Shown here in pieces: positions 49,208 through 60,884 of a stretch of DNA of 64,000 nt. Below the pieces are notes generated by a model, which was not told the origin of the DNA, made no database searches, and saw only the letters and a program-made list of their open reading frames with translations. Position numbers and translations under genes: made by a program. The stretch spans positions 7,034,739 to 7,098,738 of the forward strand of contig OZ017767.1 of NCBI GenBank assembly GCA_963969345.1, read 5' to 3'. How positions within the stretch are numbered: position 1 is the stretch's first letter; the number at the start of each line of letters is the position of its first letter. Source of the DNA: Turbatrix aceti (taxonomy: Eukaryota; Nematoda; Chromadorea; Rhabditida; Panagrolaimidae).

Positions 49208-49341
49208 GAACTCTCACAACGAAAATCGTGCATCAGTCAAAATGCAAAAAGTAAAAAGAAAATTACCAGAAATCGGGCATCGGACATCGGACTACCGTAA
49301 CCAACGTTACTACAAGAAATCGACTCTCACAACGAAAATCG
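49208..49341. repeat. Direct repeat pair in gene-poor DNA
   Basis: The word CTCTCACAACGAAAATCGTG occurs at about 49210 and 49323, followed by C in both, with 113 bases between starts. The flanking words (CAACGAATGAA and CAAGAAATCGA) are similar but diverged. Confidence 0.6.
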
Positions 49342-50288
49342 TGCCTTTACGCCAGAGTTTGGTTTTTCGGACTTTGTTGTGCTTTCTTTTTGTTTTTTTT
49401 TACATATTACCGTTTTGATTACATTACGTAAGAGGTAAGTTGTGTTATTTTACTCGCTCGTACTATGCCCTATCACGCCTCCGAGCAAGGACACGCAACT
49501 CTTTCTAGGCAGTTAAAGGCGTAAACAAAATCCTTTCCCAAATTTATTTTTTTGCAAAAACAGTAATCCAAACAAGTCACACACACACAAAGAAAAAAAT
49601 ATTTCGGGCCGTGGCTGCTAAAAAGATAAAACCCAATCCAGCGTGCTTCCGTTTTGACCCCCGTCATCCGCCGCCCCGGGGCCTGCTTGTCCCCTCCTGT
49701 GTCCACGGTCCCCCCGACTGATGTTGGCATAAAGCACCACCGGCGATCCATCCCACCACGCGCCCCTTCCTTCCCTCATTGCCAAATCATGGTATTGTGT
49801 TACCATTAGCGTTGGTTGTGTCCTATGTATATTTTTTGTTGTCTATGCGAGTATCTCTTTCGTCCATTTTTTTTCTGCTGTTTATTTTTTGTGTTTACTT
49901 GAGCTATTTTTGAGGGATGGTTTTTTATTACTTGCATGTGCTGCTGCTCACGTTCGACTGCGTGTGTGTGCTCCAGGAGGAGGAGGAGAAGAGGGTTATT
50001 TAGTGTCCATGCTCGCTCGCCTGTCTGCAATTTTTTTGTGAAGCCCCGCCACATGCACATGGCAACTGGGCAAAATCGTATAGTAGCCAGCGTCCGCCAC
50101 ATGTTGCAAATAGTAGCTCGTGGTTAGTTTTTTATATACATACATACACTCGAACGAAGGAAGCACATGAAAAATAAAAAAAATGAACGAACGCGCCCGC
50201 CAAGTGCAACTACAGTTGCGGAATGGAATAGAATACATAAACAACAACGTAAAACTAAAATAGTACATTCGTACCCCCAGGCTATTAC

Positions 50289-50317
50289 GATACAATACAA
50301 TACAATACAATACAATA
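50289..50317. repeat. TACAA pentanucleotide microsatellite
   Basis: Five to six tandem units of TACAA. Confidence 0.9.
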
Positions 50318-51121
50318 GTCCCCACAAAACACAGTTTTTTTTTGGAGCCTAGACGCTAAATCATGGAAAAGGAAAGCAAATAGGTAAGGGGGGCAGGGCC
50401 CAAAGTCCAGTCCCATATTTATTGCAATTTATGTTTGCAAGCAAGCTCAAAAGGCAAGGCATCCTTCTTCGCCGGCGTGCTAATTGACCGGCCAGACGAA
50501 AAGATACGCTGACATAGCATACGACGAAGATGCACGAAAAAAAAAAAGATAAACGGGGGACACGAGACAAACCAAATGGACAAAATGCATAAAACCAAAA
50601 AATAAACAAATGAGAGAGAAAATTTTTTTTAAATAATATCAGTTACTTTGGGGATGGTCAAATCAAGGGCAAAAAAAGTAGGAAATTTGGACTGAAATTT
50701 GGAATGAGCGTGTCGAAATATTTTGATGCGCTGATTTATAAATCGAAAAAGAAAATTCATTGATAGACAAAATTTTTAAAAAACAGGCTCGGCGCGTAAA
50801 AAAAATGGGAGAGATGTAAATAAAAATTTAGGTTTTTCAACGTTTATGCCTAAACCTAAGCCTAAGAATTAGAAAATTAGGAAAAAAATGGGGAAAATAA
50901 AAAAGTAAAAAAAAAATATTTTGCAAAAAAAATTAAAAAAAATACATTTTTGCAAAATACATTTTTCTTTAAAAATTTCGTGTCAGGAATTTCGTGCCAA
51001 AAAAATAAAAAAAATATTTTTGCAAAAGAAAAAAAAAATTTTGTTTTAAAAATTTTTTAATTAAAATTTCGTGCCAGAATACAAATTACGTTCTTTTTAT
51101 TTATTTGCAAACCGTACCGAA

Positions 51122-54100
51122 TCACCTGTACATAGGAATGTGTGGCATAGAGTGCCTCCCGTAGAGCGCCATGCCACTGACTTCGTTGGCGGTCGCGGCC
51201 GGGCGAGACGCTTCTCGTAGAGCAGCCAGCGTCGTCACCATCGTGCTACAGAGATCCTTCGGCTTCTTCGAGGCCATGAAAAAGAACGTCTGAGCTTCTT
51301 TGATCGCCGAATTCAGTTTATCCAGCAGTTCGGACACTTTTGCGATTTCGCTTCGGAGTTTCTGAAAAAAAGTAAATGTGGGAAACAAAAAAAAACAAAA
51401 AACAAACATCAACTTCGCCTTCGAGCGCGTGTACATTGAGTCTGTTTTTCAGAATCTGAATGCACTTTTGCTTCGTTGAAGGATCGGAAATGGGGGCAAG
51501 GATATTTTCGAGGTCAAAAGAATCGTGATCGACGGCGTCTTCGCAGATTTTTCGGGTCTCGGAGTTTCTGATTTCGTCTTCGAGAACGGTTTTGCAGTGG
51601 CGTTTCATCTCGATCGCTTCTTCTTTGATGTAGGAAACCGTATTATTCAGTGTGGCCTGAAGTTTTTCGATCCGGGCACTGAACTCTTCGGGATCAACGG
51701 TTGTGAACGTGCTGTCGAGGTCCAAAGTCTCGAGTTCCTTGCACGCGTTTTTGAAATCAGCAGCGTGTTTGAAGAGCCATGCCTGAACGGTGGTTCCGCT
51801 GGCATTTTTGACCCGAAGCAGCCGATCGAGTTCTTCGAAGGTGAACGCCGCAGATCCCCAAAGAGGTGTTCCCTGGTTGAGGAAGTTGCAAACTTGTAAA
51901 ACTCGCGCGACAACGATTTTCCAGAGCTCGTCGTACGATCTGATTTTGTTGATTTCGGACAGGTAGTTGTTGATGCTTTTCTGGACGCTGTCGATCTAAA
52001 AAAAGTTTTTTTTAGAAAAAAAATCATTTTCTCAAAAAAAAATTGTTTTTGAAAAAGGAAAAAAAATTTCTAAAAAAATACTTGTTTTCTAAAAAATTAA
52101 ACTTATTTTTTCTAAAAACACCTTTTTTTATCAAAAAATTAAAAAAAATTTTATTTTTAGGAAAAAAAACAATTTTTTTTTTATTATTTTTAGGAAAAAA
52201 ATAATTTTTCTTCTAAAAAACAATTTTTTTTCAAAAAAGTTTTTTTTTTCTAAAAAAGCAGTTTTCTTTTCTAAAAAGGTCATTTTTTTTCTAAAAAAAA
52301 AGTATTTTTTTTTTCAAATCAAATTTTTTAAAAGCAAGAAAAAAACCAACAGCGCTCTTGACTTCATACTGATCGACCCGGAAACGAGCGAAGGTCCGGA
52401 AAACGTCGTTCTTCTGAAGCAGGTAGCAGCAGTAGTACGCTCGGTCCTTCTGGGTAATTTTCTGCTGAAATTGAATGCTTGCGACGTCTTCTTTTTTGGG
52501 CAAAACAGCGAGCAGGTTGTTGAGAAAGTCCATGTTGAGATTGCCCGTGTTTTTGCCTTCAATGACGGCGTCGAAGAGGTCGTCGATGCTGCCCTGGTAG
52601 ATCTTGAGCGTAATGTCCATGTTCAGGAAGATCTGGGGGCTAATGAACATGGACAGCGAGGTCAGGGAGGGGCTCGGGGTTCCTACAGGTCTTTGGGACG
52701 CGCTTTTTTGCTCGTTTTCTTGAAAGTCGGAAGCTAGCTGAGAAATTGTGAAATCATCAAGCTTTGAGGCGTAGAGCTGCTCGAACATCGTGTTTTCTAA
52801 AAAAAATTATTTAAAAAAAAATTTTAAAATAAAAATTTTAAAAAATAAAATTTTTTTTTTCCAAATTAAAAAAAAAACTTTCTTTTGGTTTTTTTTTGCA
52901 AAAACTGTAAAAAACATTTTTACTGTACAAAATTTTTTTTACTAGATGAATTGGAAAATAGAAAAGAATACAGAAAACATAAAAAAAACAGAAAAAAAAA
53001 AAAAACTATTAAATTGTTTAAAAATAAAAAAAATGCAAAACTATAAAAAATTTTTTACTGTAAATAAGAGCAGGTAAAAAATAATTACGAAATAGTAAAC
53101 TCACTGGTCTTGTGCTCAGGCACTTTTGTCCATCGACATCGAACGGTAGAAACCCTTTTTTCGTACTCCAGACAGTTTGAAGGGGGCGGAGCTTGCATGA
53201 ACCCAATTGAAGGAGGAGGGGGCGGCGGAGGGGGCGGAGGGCCACCGGCCGGGGACGGCGGGGGATTGGAAGTCTTGGACTTTGATAGGAAGTTTGGAGG
53301 CAACGGTGGGGCCGGTGGGGGTTGTTTTGCAGATGACGACGAAATCGGAGGCAGCGGTGGAGCAGGTGGGGGTTGTTTTGCAGATAAAAAATTTGGGGGC
53401 AACGGTGGAGCTGGTGGGGGTCCTGAGGTAGAAGCAGTCGAAGAACATTTTGGAGGCGTCGATGTAGAACGGGGTGTACACGCCAACGGAGATCGAATTT
53501 GAAATCCGGATGGCAGAAGCGGGGCGGGAGGCGGAGCCTTGAGGGGTAAGGCAAGGGTACGGGGTACATTGGTGCTGCTTCCAAAGAGAGATGGTAGCGG
53601 TCGTGTCGGAGGAAGCAGCGCGAGCTGTGATGGACGTGCTGGAGCAGGTTCTGTGAATCCTAGCATAGGAGGCGGAGGGGGCGGAGCCACAGGTAAAACT
53701 GCAGCAGATACCGTTCCGCGGACGACGGAAGGATCAATCGAGCGCTTTTCCGTAACCGTCACTGGATCTACATCCACAAATTCTTCAACAGTTGACAAAA
53801 CAACTTTCGCCGCAGAAGGCGCCACTGCCGGAAGTGCTCCTCTCCGCTGAAGCACCTTCTCAAGATCAAATGGATGCACGGCCGGGCCACGGACCGACAC
53901 CGCGGAGCTTCGACGACCTATCGTAGATCGCGCTGTCCTGCTCGAAACGGCCTGCGGCGATCCAACGCTCTTGCCTCGCTTCAGCGTCGTCGTCGCCGAC
54001 GTTGCCGGCGTTTTCGAGCATTGTACAGACGGAATAATTGGAATTGGCTTCGCAGTTTCAACCCGTGACGTCACATTGTCGACCGGAGTCCGACGAGAAA

Positions 54101-54963
54101 ACGGACGATCCGGGAACTCCTCCGAGCACGCCGTATGCAACGGAGAAGTTGTGTTTTCATCCGTGGTGGATACAGGTGAACGCTGGGAGCTTTGGTCCTG
54201 CGAAGAAGAAGTTTGGAGCGATTGGTTTCGTCGGAAACGCTCGCTTTCCGTGAATTTTATCAGATTTCCCTGCAAAAAAAGGGTCGTCTTACTGTATTTT
54301 TTTATCTCCGACATTTGAGCTCGAAAATATTGAAATCTGACTCACAACTCGATTGTAATACTCGCTTTCTGGCTGGTCAGTTGAACTGGTCATTTCATTG
54401 ACGCTGGAGAGAAATTTTATCATCATTTGGTCAGCGGATTGCAGATTCTCGAAGCGTTCGATTTCACGAGCCAATTCTTCGGATCTGTATCCGACGCGTT
54501 GTTTGAGGTCATCTAGTTGTTTGATCGCGACTGGAAAAAAAAAATTATAATCAAAAAATCCCCTTAGGCAACAAAAAAACAAAAACAAACATTTATGCTC
54601 AGCGCGAAACTTCTGACGTTGAGGCTGGGACTTGATTGTTAGTAGGTAGTCGTTTATAGTCTTCAACGGAGATATAAAGTCAGCCAGTGGCGTGCTTTTC
54701 TTGACCTTTGCTCTGGACAGCTTGTTGAAGGCCAAGCGAGCTTGTCGCTCGGGATCAGGGTGCCGGACTGAAATTTTTTTATGCATAAAAAAAGATCAAA
54801 AACAAAAAAAAAATTGTTTACGTTTGTTATTCAGGCATTTCAAAGCATCGGCAACGACGGCCATCGGTATGAGTCCAGATAACGACGGCGGAATCAGACA
54901 CGCCACAAAAATGAGAAACGGTATCAAAATCAGTACAACCGTGGTTATGAAGTGCTCCGGCAT
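51122..54963 (-). CDS. Formin (FH1-FH2 actin nucleator) with N-terminal membrane helix
   Basis: Seven exons: 54963-54822, 54767-54591, 54530-54346, 54269-53105, 52796-52351, 51995-51408 and 51361-51122 (980 aa); all phases fit. Residues 5-24 (FITTVVLILIPFLIFVACLI) are a membrane helix. Residues 48-168 are predicted helical. The FH1 region (about 363-530) has repeated PPPAPPLPPNFL units and a ten-proline run. FH2 starts near 545 with the lasso tryptophan in CRWTKVPEHK and continues through MDITLKIYQGSIDDLFDAV, VFRTFARFRV, VCNFLNQG (in place of the usual GNYMNxG) and a coiled end; the protein stops soon after. Formins nucleate and elongate unbranched actin filaments, with FH1 recruiting profilin-actin. 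GTPase-binding/FH3, DAD and PH domains are not seen. A membrane anchor recalls plant class I formins and is unusual for animals. The helix exon rests on phase and open frame, so it needs RNA support. Confidence 0.87.
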
Positions 54964-55705
54964 GACTTTCGTGCTCCTTGTTGACGCGAAATGCGCAGAT
55001 TTGCATTCTGGGGAGTGCGCGATCACGGCGGCCGCGGGCGGCTGCGATCTGTCATAGCCAGCACGAAGTATTCTAATCACAGTGCGAATAAAAATTATTT
55101 TTTAGGCCGGTCAGGATGGTCATTTATTGATTTTTTTCAGGAGAGTTTTTTTGCTGTATCATTTTTTTATTGTATTTGAATTAAAAAAAATTTTTGTCGC
55201 GAAATGAGAGTCAGAACCAGAGATGGGCAAACGTTCGCGTTCGTTCGAGTTCGTTCGCGAACAAAGATAAATTTTCCGAACAGATAAAACGAGCAAAAAT
55301 TTAGGTAAAATCAATTTAATGGTGCCGAAATTGATGTTATTTTTCAAAAACTGGCAAAAAGTGTCAATTGCCTTCGGCAATAAAAAGTGTAGGAAAACTG
55401 TCACCAAAAACGTAGTTCCGAAGTTTACGTTTTTATGCCCAGTTTTGACAAAATTTTGTATAAAATATGCTAAAAATCTGTTCGTTGTTCGTTCGAGAAC
55501 AAAAAAAACGGCTGTTCGCCCCCCTGGTCAGAGCTCATTTTTCACAAACACAGTTTCAAAAATTGTTCCCCCCAAAAAAAATTTATGCCATTTTTATTAA
55601 ATTCAACTCCGGTAGTCGTTAAAATACATAGTCACCCAAATGAATCTCGACACGTAAATATCTTGTTTTTGGTGCAGCTGGCCGGGGCCGTAGCCGGGAG
55701 GCGAG
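54964..55705. other. Gap between membrane protein and formin, with repeat insertion
   Basis: 742 bases separate these two same-strand genes. Most of it is a dispersed repeat (55225-55515). The part nearest the formin continues the open frame upstream without an ATG, so a further 5' exon cannot be excluded. Confidence 0.5.
55225..55515. repeat. Dispersed repeat, copy 1 (about 290 bp)
   Basis: Bounded by GTTCGTTCGCGAAC-like palindromes. The interior words AATGGTGCCGAAATTGATGT, AATAAAAAGTGTAGGAAAAC and TTTTTATGCCCAGTTT all recur in order, same orientation, at 63712-64000. Size and lack of coding fit a non-autonomous element. Confidence 0.85.
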
Positions 55706-58700
55706 TTACGTGTAGTACAGGTCGTCAAACGACAACGGACCGAGGATGTTTGACCTTACGAGAGACGACACTTCGAGTTCAGAGATCGCTTCATCGTCTG
55801 AGGAATTTGAACTTCTGCTTTTCTGGCGTTGGGGTCTGTCAACGACGACAGCCGACGGACAAGCTGCTTCTTCTTGTATTTCAGGTTTGGGCGGAGGCAC
55901 CGGTTTTGGAGGCTTAGCAACGGATATTGTGGGCACCTTGAATCCGTTGCACGGGCTGTTGGGACTGGATTGCGACGTGAGGGTCGTGGATGGGATTTCG
56001 AGTTTTGTTTCGGCTAAAAAAAAAATTGGAGTGTTGGATGGAGATTTTTTTGGCTTACCTGCTCGAGGTAACGTAGCCCGTTTAATAAGTCCACAGGTTT
56101 CATTCGGCTCGAGACTCTCGCATCTCTCGTCCTGAGCCAATGGAGCTTCTTCAATTTTTTTCTTGAACTCTTCGGATTTGATGGCCTTGTTGACGAGCAA
56201 TTTGAAGGTCGGCCGAACAGCCTGGGGCATAGCGTCGACAATTGACCTCCTTTTAGCGTCCATTTTTGGCGACGCGGCCATCGCTTTTTTCTTGCACCAC
56301 GTGAATTTTGGCCACCTACGAAGACAACTGCAGATCACGCAGAGCCCGAACATGAAGAAGAACACTGAAAAAAATATAAAATTTAATTTAAAAAAAATGG
56401 TCCCCAAAAAAATTGTCCTCACAAACAAAAAAACTGTTCATGAAAAAAAAGCCAACGAGCATGTCGAGTTCGCTTTCGTTGTCCGAGTAATCCTGCGACT
56501 GCATTTCGTCCGTTTTGAGTTTCCTGAAAAACTCGCGAGGTGTTAGCAGCCGGCAAAAAACCGAAAAAAACAACTGCTAGCGTTCAGAGGGCCATCGTAA
56601 ATCATAAAAAAGAACGTCTGCGGTTTGTCAGTTTATCAAAAGTGACTGGCCGGAAGAATTTTTGCAATTTTGCTACTCCGCACCGAATCCGAAGCCCGTC
56701 ATCGTCAAAAATGACGGCGTCGTGGCTCATTTAGCATTGAGCATTGAAATGACCATAAATCTTGGCGCAGGGTTAATTTATGTTTGTATGTATGTTTGAA
56801 ATTCCAGAAGTCAGCGTCGACGTGCACCTGTCGGACATGGACACGGGAAATGAATATTCATTTATCCATTAATCCATCCATGCCAACGGAAGACAGAGAA
56901 ACACGAGCACAATCCGGCTAATTAATGAATGACGCGGGGCAAAGGTGATGCTAATTTTTTAAAAATTTTTTAAGCTACATAATATTTTTTGGAAATTTTT
57001 TGGGGATGCTTCAGATATTTTTTTATCCCCAAAAAAAGCCTGTAAGCTTGAGAACATCATTTTTGTTGGTTGTAAACCCATCAAATCCCCGCATTGAGCC
57101 TATGACGCAGAACATAAAAAGAAATGGGGTGGCCCCCCAAACGAAAAATGAAGGGGGAAAAAAGCAGTATCTGCCGCTTACCCGTCGATGAATCTCATGT
57201 CACCCATCTTTGTCTGGTGATACGATAGCTATTAGCAGGCTCGACAAATTTGGAAAAAAAAGCGGATTTGACTTGACTGGACGAAACTAAATGCGCAGAA
57301 CGCAGATAACCACAATTTCTTGAGTTTTATTAAAAATTCAAAAAGTTTTCACGCTTTTCTGCAGAACAATGAATATTATTACCGCGCCGATGCGAAAGGT
57401 GTTACCAAACTTTCGAGATTTGTTTCAGCACTTGTGAAGCGGAAAATGATCTCTTTGTAAATATTTAAACCGTCGTCGAAATTATTCGGAGAGTTACAAG
57501 TACAACAAAGCAGCACCCAAAAATCACAAAACGCCGTCTGGCAGTGTTTTAGCAGGTCATGAATGTCAGAAAGTCCAGAGAAGCAACAAATCACCCCGCT
57601 GATGTGAGTGGTGAGTGCCTCAGCTCGACTGCCTGCAAAGTTGTCCGACAACTCACAACTTGTCCGGGTGGCAAAAAAACAGGCTTTGTGCCAATCGAAA
57701 AAAAAAAGAGAAAGGAAAAGTGAGAAAAAACGCCTGCGTTGTGGGATAATAAAAAAATATACTAGTAAGTTTAAGGATAATTTAGAGGATACCAAGTGCT
57801 GAAGATATATGTATGTTTGTACATACATAAGTGCATTGGCCGGCTGGCCAACGGCCGGGACCGATGCGCCTCCGGCGTTAATCAATCAGCGGCGGACGCT
57901 GTCTTGAGAACTCTGCGAACGAACATCATGTACTACTAAATAAATGTAAGACTTGCAAAAAAATGAGATAGCCGTGGAAAAATGTTATTCAATCAAAAAA
58001 TAAAAAAAGAAATGCAAAGAAAGCACAGATTGAGAGGAGCCTAGGCCTAGGTCTCGGAGATCGATGGCGGGAATGAGCGATGGGACTGGCTTCACGCTTA
58101 AACGCGTGCTTCGGGCACTAACTGCCATAAAACAAAAGGGACTAAAGCCCGAGAATGCGAGTTAGCGCCTTTCAAGGTGACGACAATCTTGAAAGTCTGT
58201 TCTAGGAGAAAACTCAACCAACACGTTAGCATAATTGAATAATTATTGGACGCAAGCTTTGGCGCAAATGAGATAAAAAAAAATGCGTTCCACTCGGGCA
58301 AAACTATTTGAGACAGATAAAATCTAAATAAATAAATAAATACATTTTGGGAAGAAAAAACATTTTTTCGCCGTCTTCGAAGAGTTTTGTGTAAAAAACT
58401 ATTATAGATCGCGAGATATTATAGAAAGAATTTATATTTATATTTCTGGGCGATCGAGCGCTATAAAATCGGTTTAGCACAAAGACATTCGTTTCTGTAG
58501 CAAATGAGGGCTCGATAAAAAATGCACTTTGCTTCAAAAATCTTTATGGGTCATAAGTTTAATCTTTTTTTCCCGCAGAAGATAAAAAATGTGGTTTTAA
58601 CCTGAAACCCCACAAAAAACCTAAAAATAAATTTGTTTGTATGAAAAAAGTTTTTTTATAGAAATTTTTAGAAAGAAAGTAATTTTTAGGTTTTTTTAGA

Positions 58701-59051
58701 AATTGTTATGAACAAATGTTTTTTTTGTTTTTCGTAAAACATTCTTGCAAAAAAATTAAAAAAACGTATTTTTTACAGACAGTATTTTTCAGTCTGTAAA
58801 ATTTTTTTTGCCGTTTTAAAAATCCAAGCCAACTCATTAGAGCCCGTTTAGCCATGCAAAACTAGATAAATAAGGCAAACAAAATCCAACCTGAAATCCG
58901 AGCCGTATTCGGTGACGTCGATGGACTTGTTGTGGTGTCCCTCGATGACAGCGAGCAACGCCTCCTTGTAGTTGAGGGCCAGAGGCCGTGAGGGCTCTGC
59001 ATCGTCGGAAAGACTGGCATTTAGCTGGTCTGGTGTCCGGAATCTGTTCAT
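55706..59051 (-). CDS. Unrecognised single-pass membrane protein with proline-rich tail
   Basis: Four exons: 59051-58891, 56523-56423, 56364-56059 and 56013-55706 (291 aa); phases fit, including across the 2.37 kb intron 1. No family recognised. The N-terminal region (1-74) is polar and acidic, ending DYSDNESELD. Residues about 75-101 are one strongly hydrophobic helix rich in Phe (LVGFFFMNSFFVLFFFMFGL), followed by CSCLRRW and a basic stop-transfer patch (KFTWCKKK). The rest is a Ser/Pro-rich tail with PPKPVPPPKPE, a possible SH3 or profilin ligand, and an acidic-serine stretch (RSSNSSDDEAISELE). There is no signal peptide, so topology is uncertain; positive residues suggest the C-terminal tail is cytoplasmic. 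Intron 3 is only 45 bases, in frame and without a stop, so retention would add 15 residues. It sits upstream of the membrane formin on the same strand. Confidence 0.65.
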
Positions 59052-60152
59052 ACTGTTCAGCCGTGGGGTCGTCTGCCGGCTGTTGGTTGTTGGATGTTGG
59101 CTGTTGGCTGGAAGGTAGTATCAGATGGCTGAGTTTGTGGGAGCCATGTGACAAATGTGCTACGTCGCGAAGACACGTGATAAGCGAAATGAGAACACGC
59201 AGCAAGCACTCCAAATGGAAAATCAAGTGTGTGCTCCGTCGTGAGAATACAAGCTTTCATTAATTAATTAGTACAACTCTTTCGGGGAAAGCGATTGCTC
59301 GGTGAGTAAAAAGCAGGTGACGGATGAACATTTTTTTTATACTTTACCCGAATTCGTCATTTGGCAACAACAAGTGGAATTTTTATCGATATTTTAAAAA
59401 TTAGTGTGTGTTGAACTTTTTTTTGGATTAAAATATAAATTTGGAAATTTTGAGACAACTAAAAGAAATTTATTTGTCTTGACAGTTTTTTACACCGAAA
59501 TAAAATTTTCTGTAAGAACAGTATTTTTACATTCTTACAAAATTTTCTGTAAAAATAGTATATATTTTTTTTTTACATTTTTTGTAGCAAATTTTTACAA
59601 AAGTGTAATACTTTTAAAAAACGAAAAAAAATTATATTATTCTACGATTTTTTTACAAAAAAATGTAAAAAAACCGTTATTCTAAATAGCAGCAATTTTT
59701 TTTCAGTGCAATTTGTGTGCCATTTATGTAAAAAATAATACAAAGAACAAACTGTTTTTTTACACGTGGAATAAATTAAATCGAACGCTGCAAAAAAAAC
59801 AAGCGCAATAATTACTTCGAAGGCACGTGAAAAAAAACAACTGAAATTTCACAAAAAAAGCTACAACAAGGAAGAAAACTCAAAAAAATCTAATTCGATC
59901 CGGAATGTGTCGAATTCAACAAAACGTTTAATTTGAAAGAAAAAAAGAAAAATTTGTTTTGTTCCAGGCAAGAAATCATCGAAAAATCCTCAGGGTCCAA
60001 TCAGTGCTTCAAACAACCGAAAAAAAACAGCGGCAAATTTTTTGTCATAAACGAGCCGCCAAAATTGTGTCTCGCAATTTGTCAGACAAACTTTCAGACT
60101 TTCACACTTTTTTTTTTGATCGTATAAACACTTGGAATCCATCGTGTCAACG
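59052..60152. other. Intergenic stretch, A/T-rich
   Basis: Holds a possible acceptor (CTTCCAG, about 60 bases before the membrane protein start) and thus perhaps its 5' UTR. An AT-rich homeodomain-like word TTAATTAATTAG lies near 59260, with A/T-rich DNA containing degenerate TTTTTACA repeats (59480-59700). No gene is supportable. Confidence 0.45.
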
Positions 60153-60380
60153 ATGTTGGCTCACTCAGACGACGAAAACCGACGTCGACGATGGACGGCA
60201 AAAAACAAGGCTCGCGAGAAGGACATAAACACTCGATTTGGAAACAAGAGGGGGCGATCTCCCAAAAAAGGGCAGGCCCTCTTGGGGGTCATAGGTGAGC
60301 AAAAAAGTGTGTGCCGTCCTATTTCGATCCTCAAAAAAAAGCAGACAACTGCCATGCCGTCGAAGAAAGACACGCGATAG
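60153..60380 (+). CDS. Possible small basic protein, unrecognised
   Basis: One open frame of 75 codons from the ATG at 60153. It is strongly basic, with ENRRRRW, NKAREKD, GNKRGRSPKKG and ILKKKQ, which resembles nuclear-signal or RNA-binding tails. No domain is recognised. GC content is higher than its flanks, mildly favouring coding, and a TATA-like GATCGTATAAAC lies about 35 bases upstream. It converges on the minus-strand small gene with 64 bases between stops. A GGTGAG at about 60291 could be a donor, in which case the real end lies elsewhere. Weak call. Confidence 0.3.
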   Translation: MLAHSDDENRRRRWTAKNKAREKDINTRFGNKRGRSPKKGQALLGVIGEQKSVCRPISILKKKQTTAMPSKKDTR

Positions 60381-60444
60381 CGGCACAACAAAACTGACTT
60401 TTCAAAAACGAGCTAATCGCTTTTTCGACCGGACGTTCGATAAT

Positions 60445-60884
60445 TTATTTTCCGAGTTGTCTCATCGACGGCGACCGACGGAGTTCTTCTTCTTCTCCTT
60501 CTTCATCTACTTCGATGAAGGAGGGCAGCGGCATCGTCTCACTTGACGAGTCAAAAAACCCTTGAATTTATGTTGTTTTATTTTAGCACAAAATTTAGCA
60601 GCGTACTCATCGTCGCTGAGTAATTGGCCAATTTTATTACGCCCTGCGGAGATTTTTTTACGTGAAGACAAAAATTTGCCTTGCTTCACACTTTTTTTTC
60701 TATTATATTTTTTTTTCTGTTCTTCGCTGTTCTTGTCTTTTGGCGGATGTAGCAAGAAGTTCTTCCTGGACTTTGGCCAAGTAGGAAGTTTTTTTGATGT
60801 AGATAAGATTTGATCAAGGGTCAATTGGGTTTTGGATTTTTTTTTTGGGTCAAAGTGATCAAAGTTGGATTGAGCAGACGGCAT
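60445..60884 (-). CDS. Possible small Lys-rich protein with acidic tail, unrecognised
   Basis: Two exons are proposed: 60884-60641 and 60560-60445 (119 aa), with a phase-1 intron of 80 bases. The main reason for the intron is that the frame after 60560 stays open through an acidic stretch (FIEVDEEGEEEEL) and then RRSPSMRQLGK. Reading straight through gives a different, cysteine-rich end. The first exon is Lys-rich (QLTLDQILSTSKKLPTWPK, then KSVKQGKFLSSRKK). Part of the lysine content may simply reflect A-rich DNA. No family was recognised; a basic nuclear protein with an acidic tail is a guess. Confidence 0.35.

Larger units (their letters stand above)
40049..51121. other. Gene-poor stretch between foldback pair and formin, part 2
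   Basis: No supportable coding region in 11 kb. It holds the foldback at 42778-42900, a repeated 21-base word at about 49208 and 49321, a TACAA run at 50289-50317, and A/T-rich formin 3' flank from about 50620. Frames such as 44360-44956 (+) and 46653-47270 (-) lack domain logic or splice support. Could be upstream regulatory DNA or unrecognised non-coding transcripts. Confidence 0.45.

Noticed and set aside
54961..55080. Longer formin N terminus beginning at 55080
   Set aside because: That codon is GTG, not ATG; the first ATG giving a sensible protein is at 54963. A missed upstream exon stays possible.
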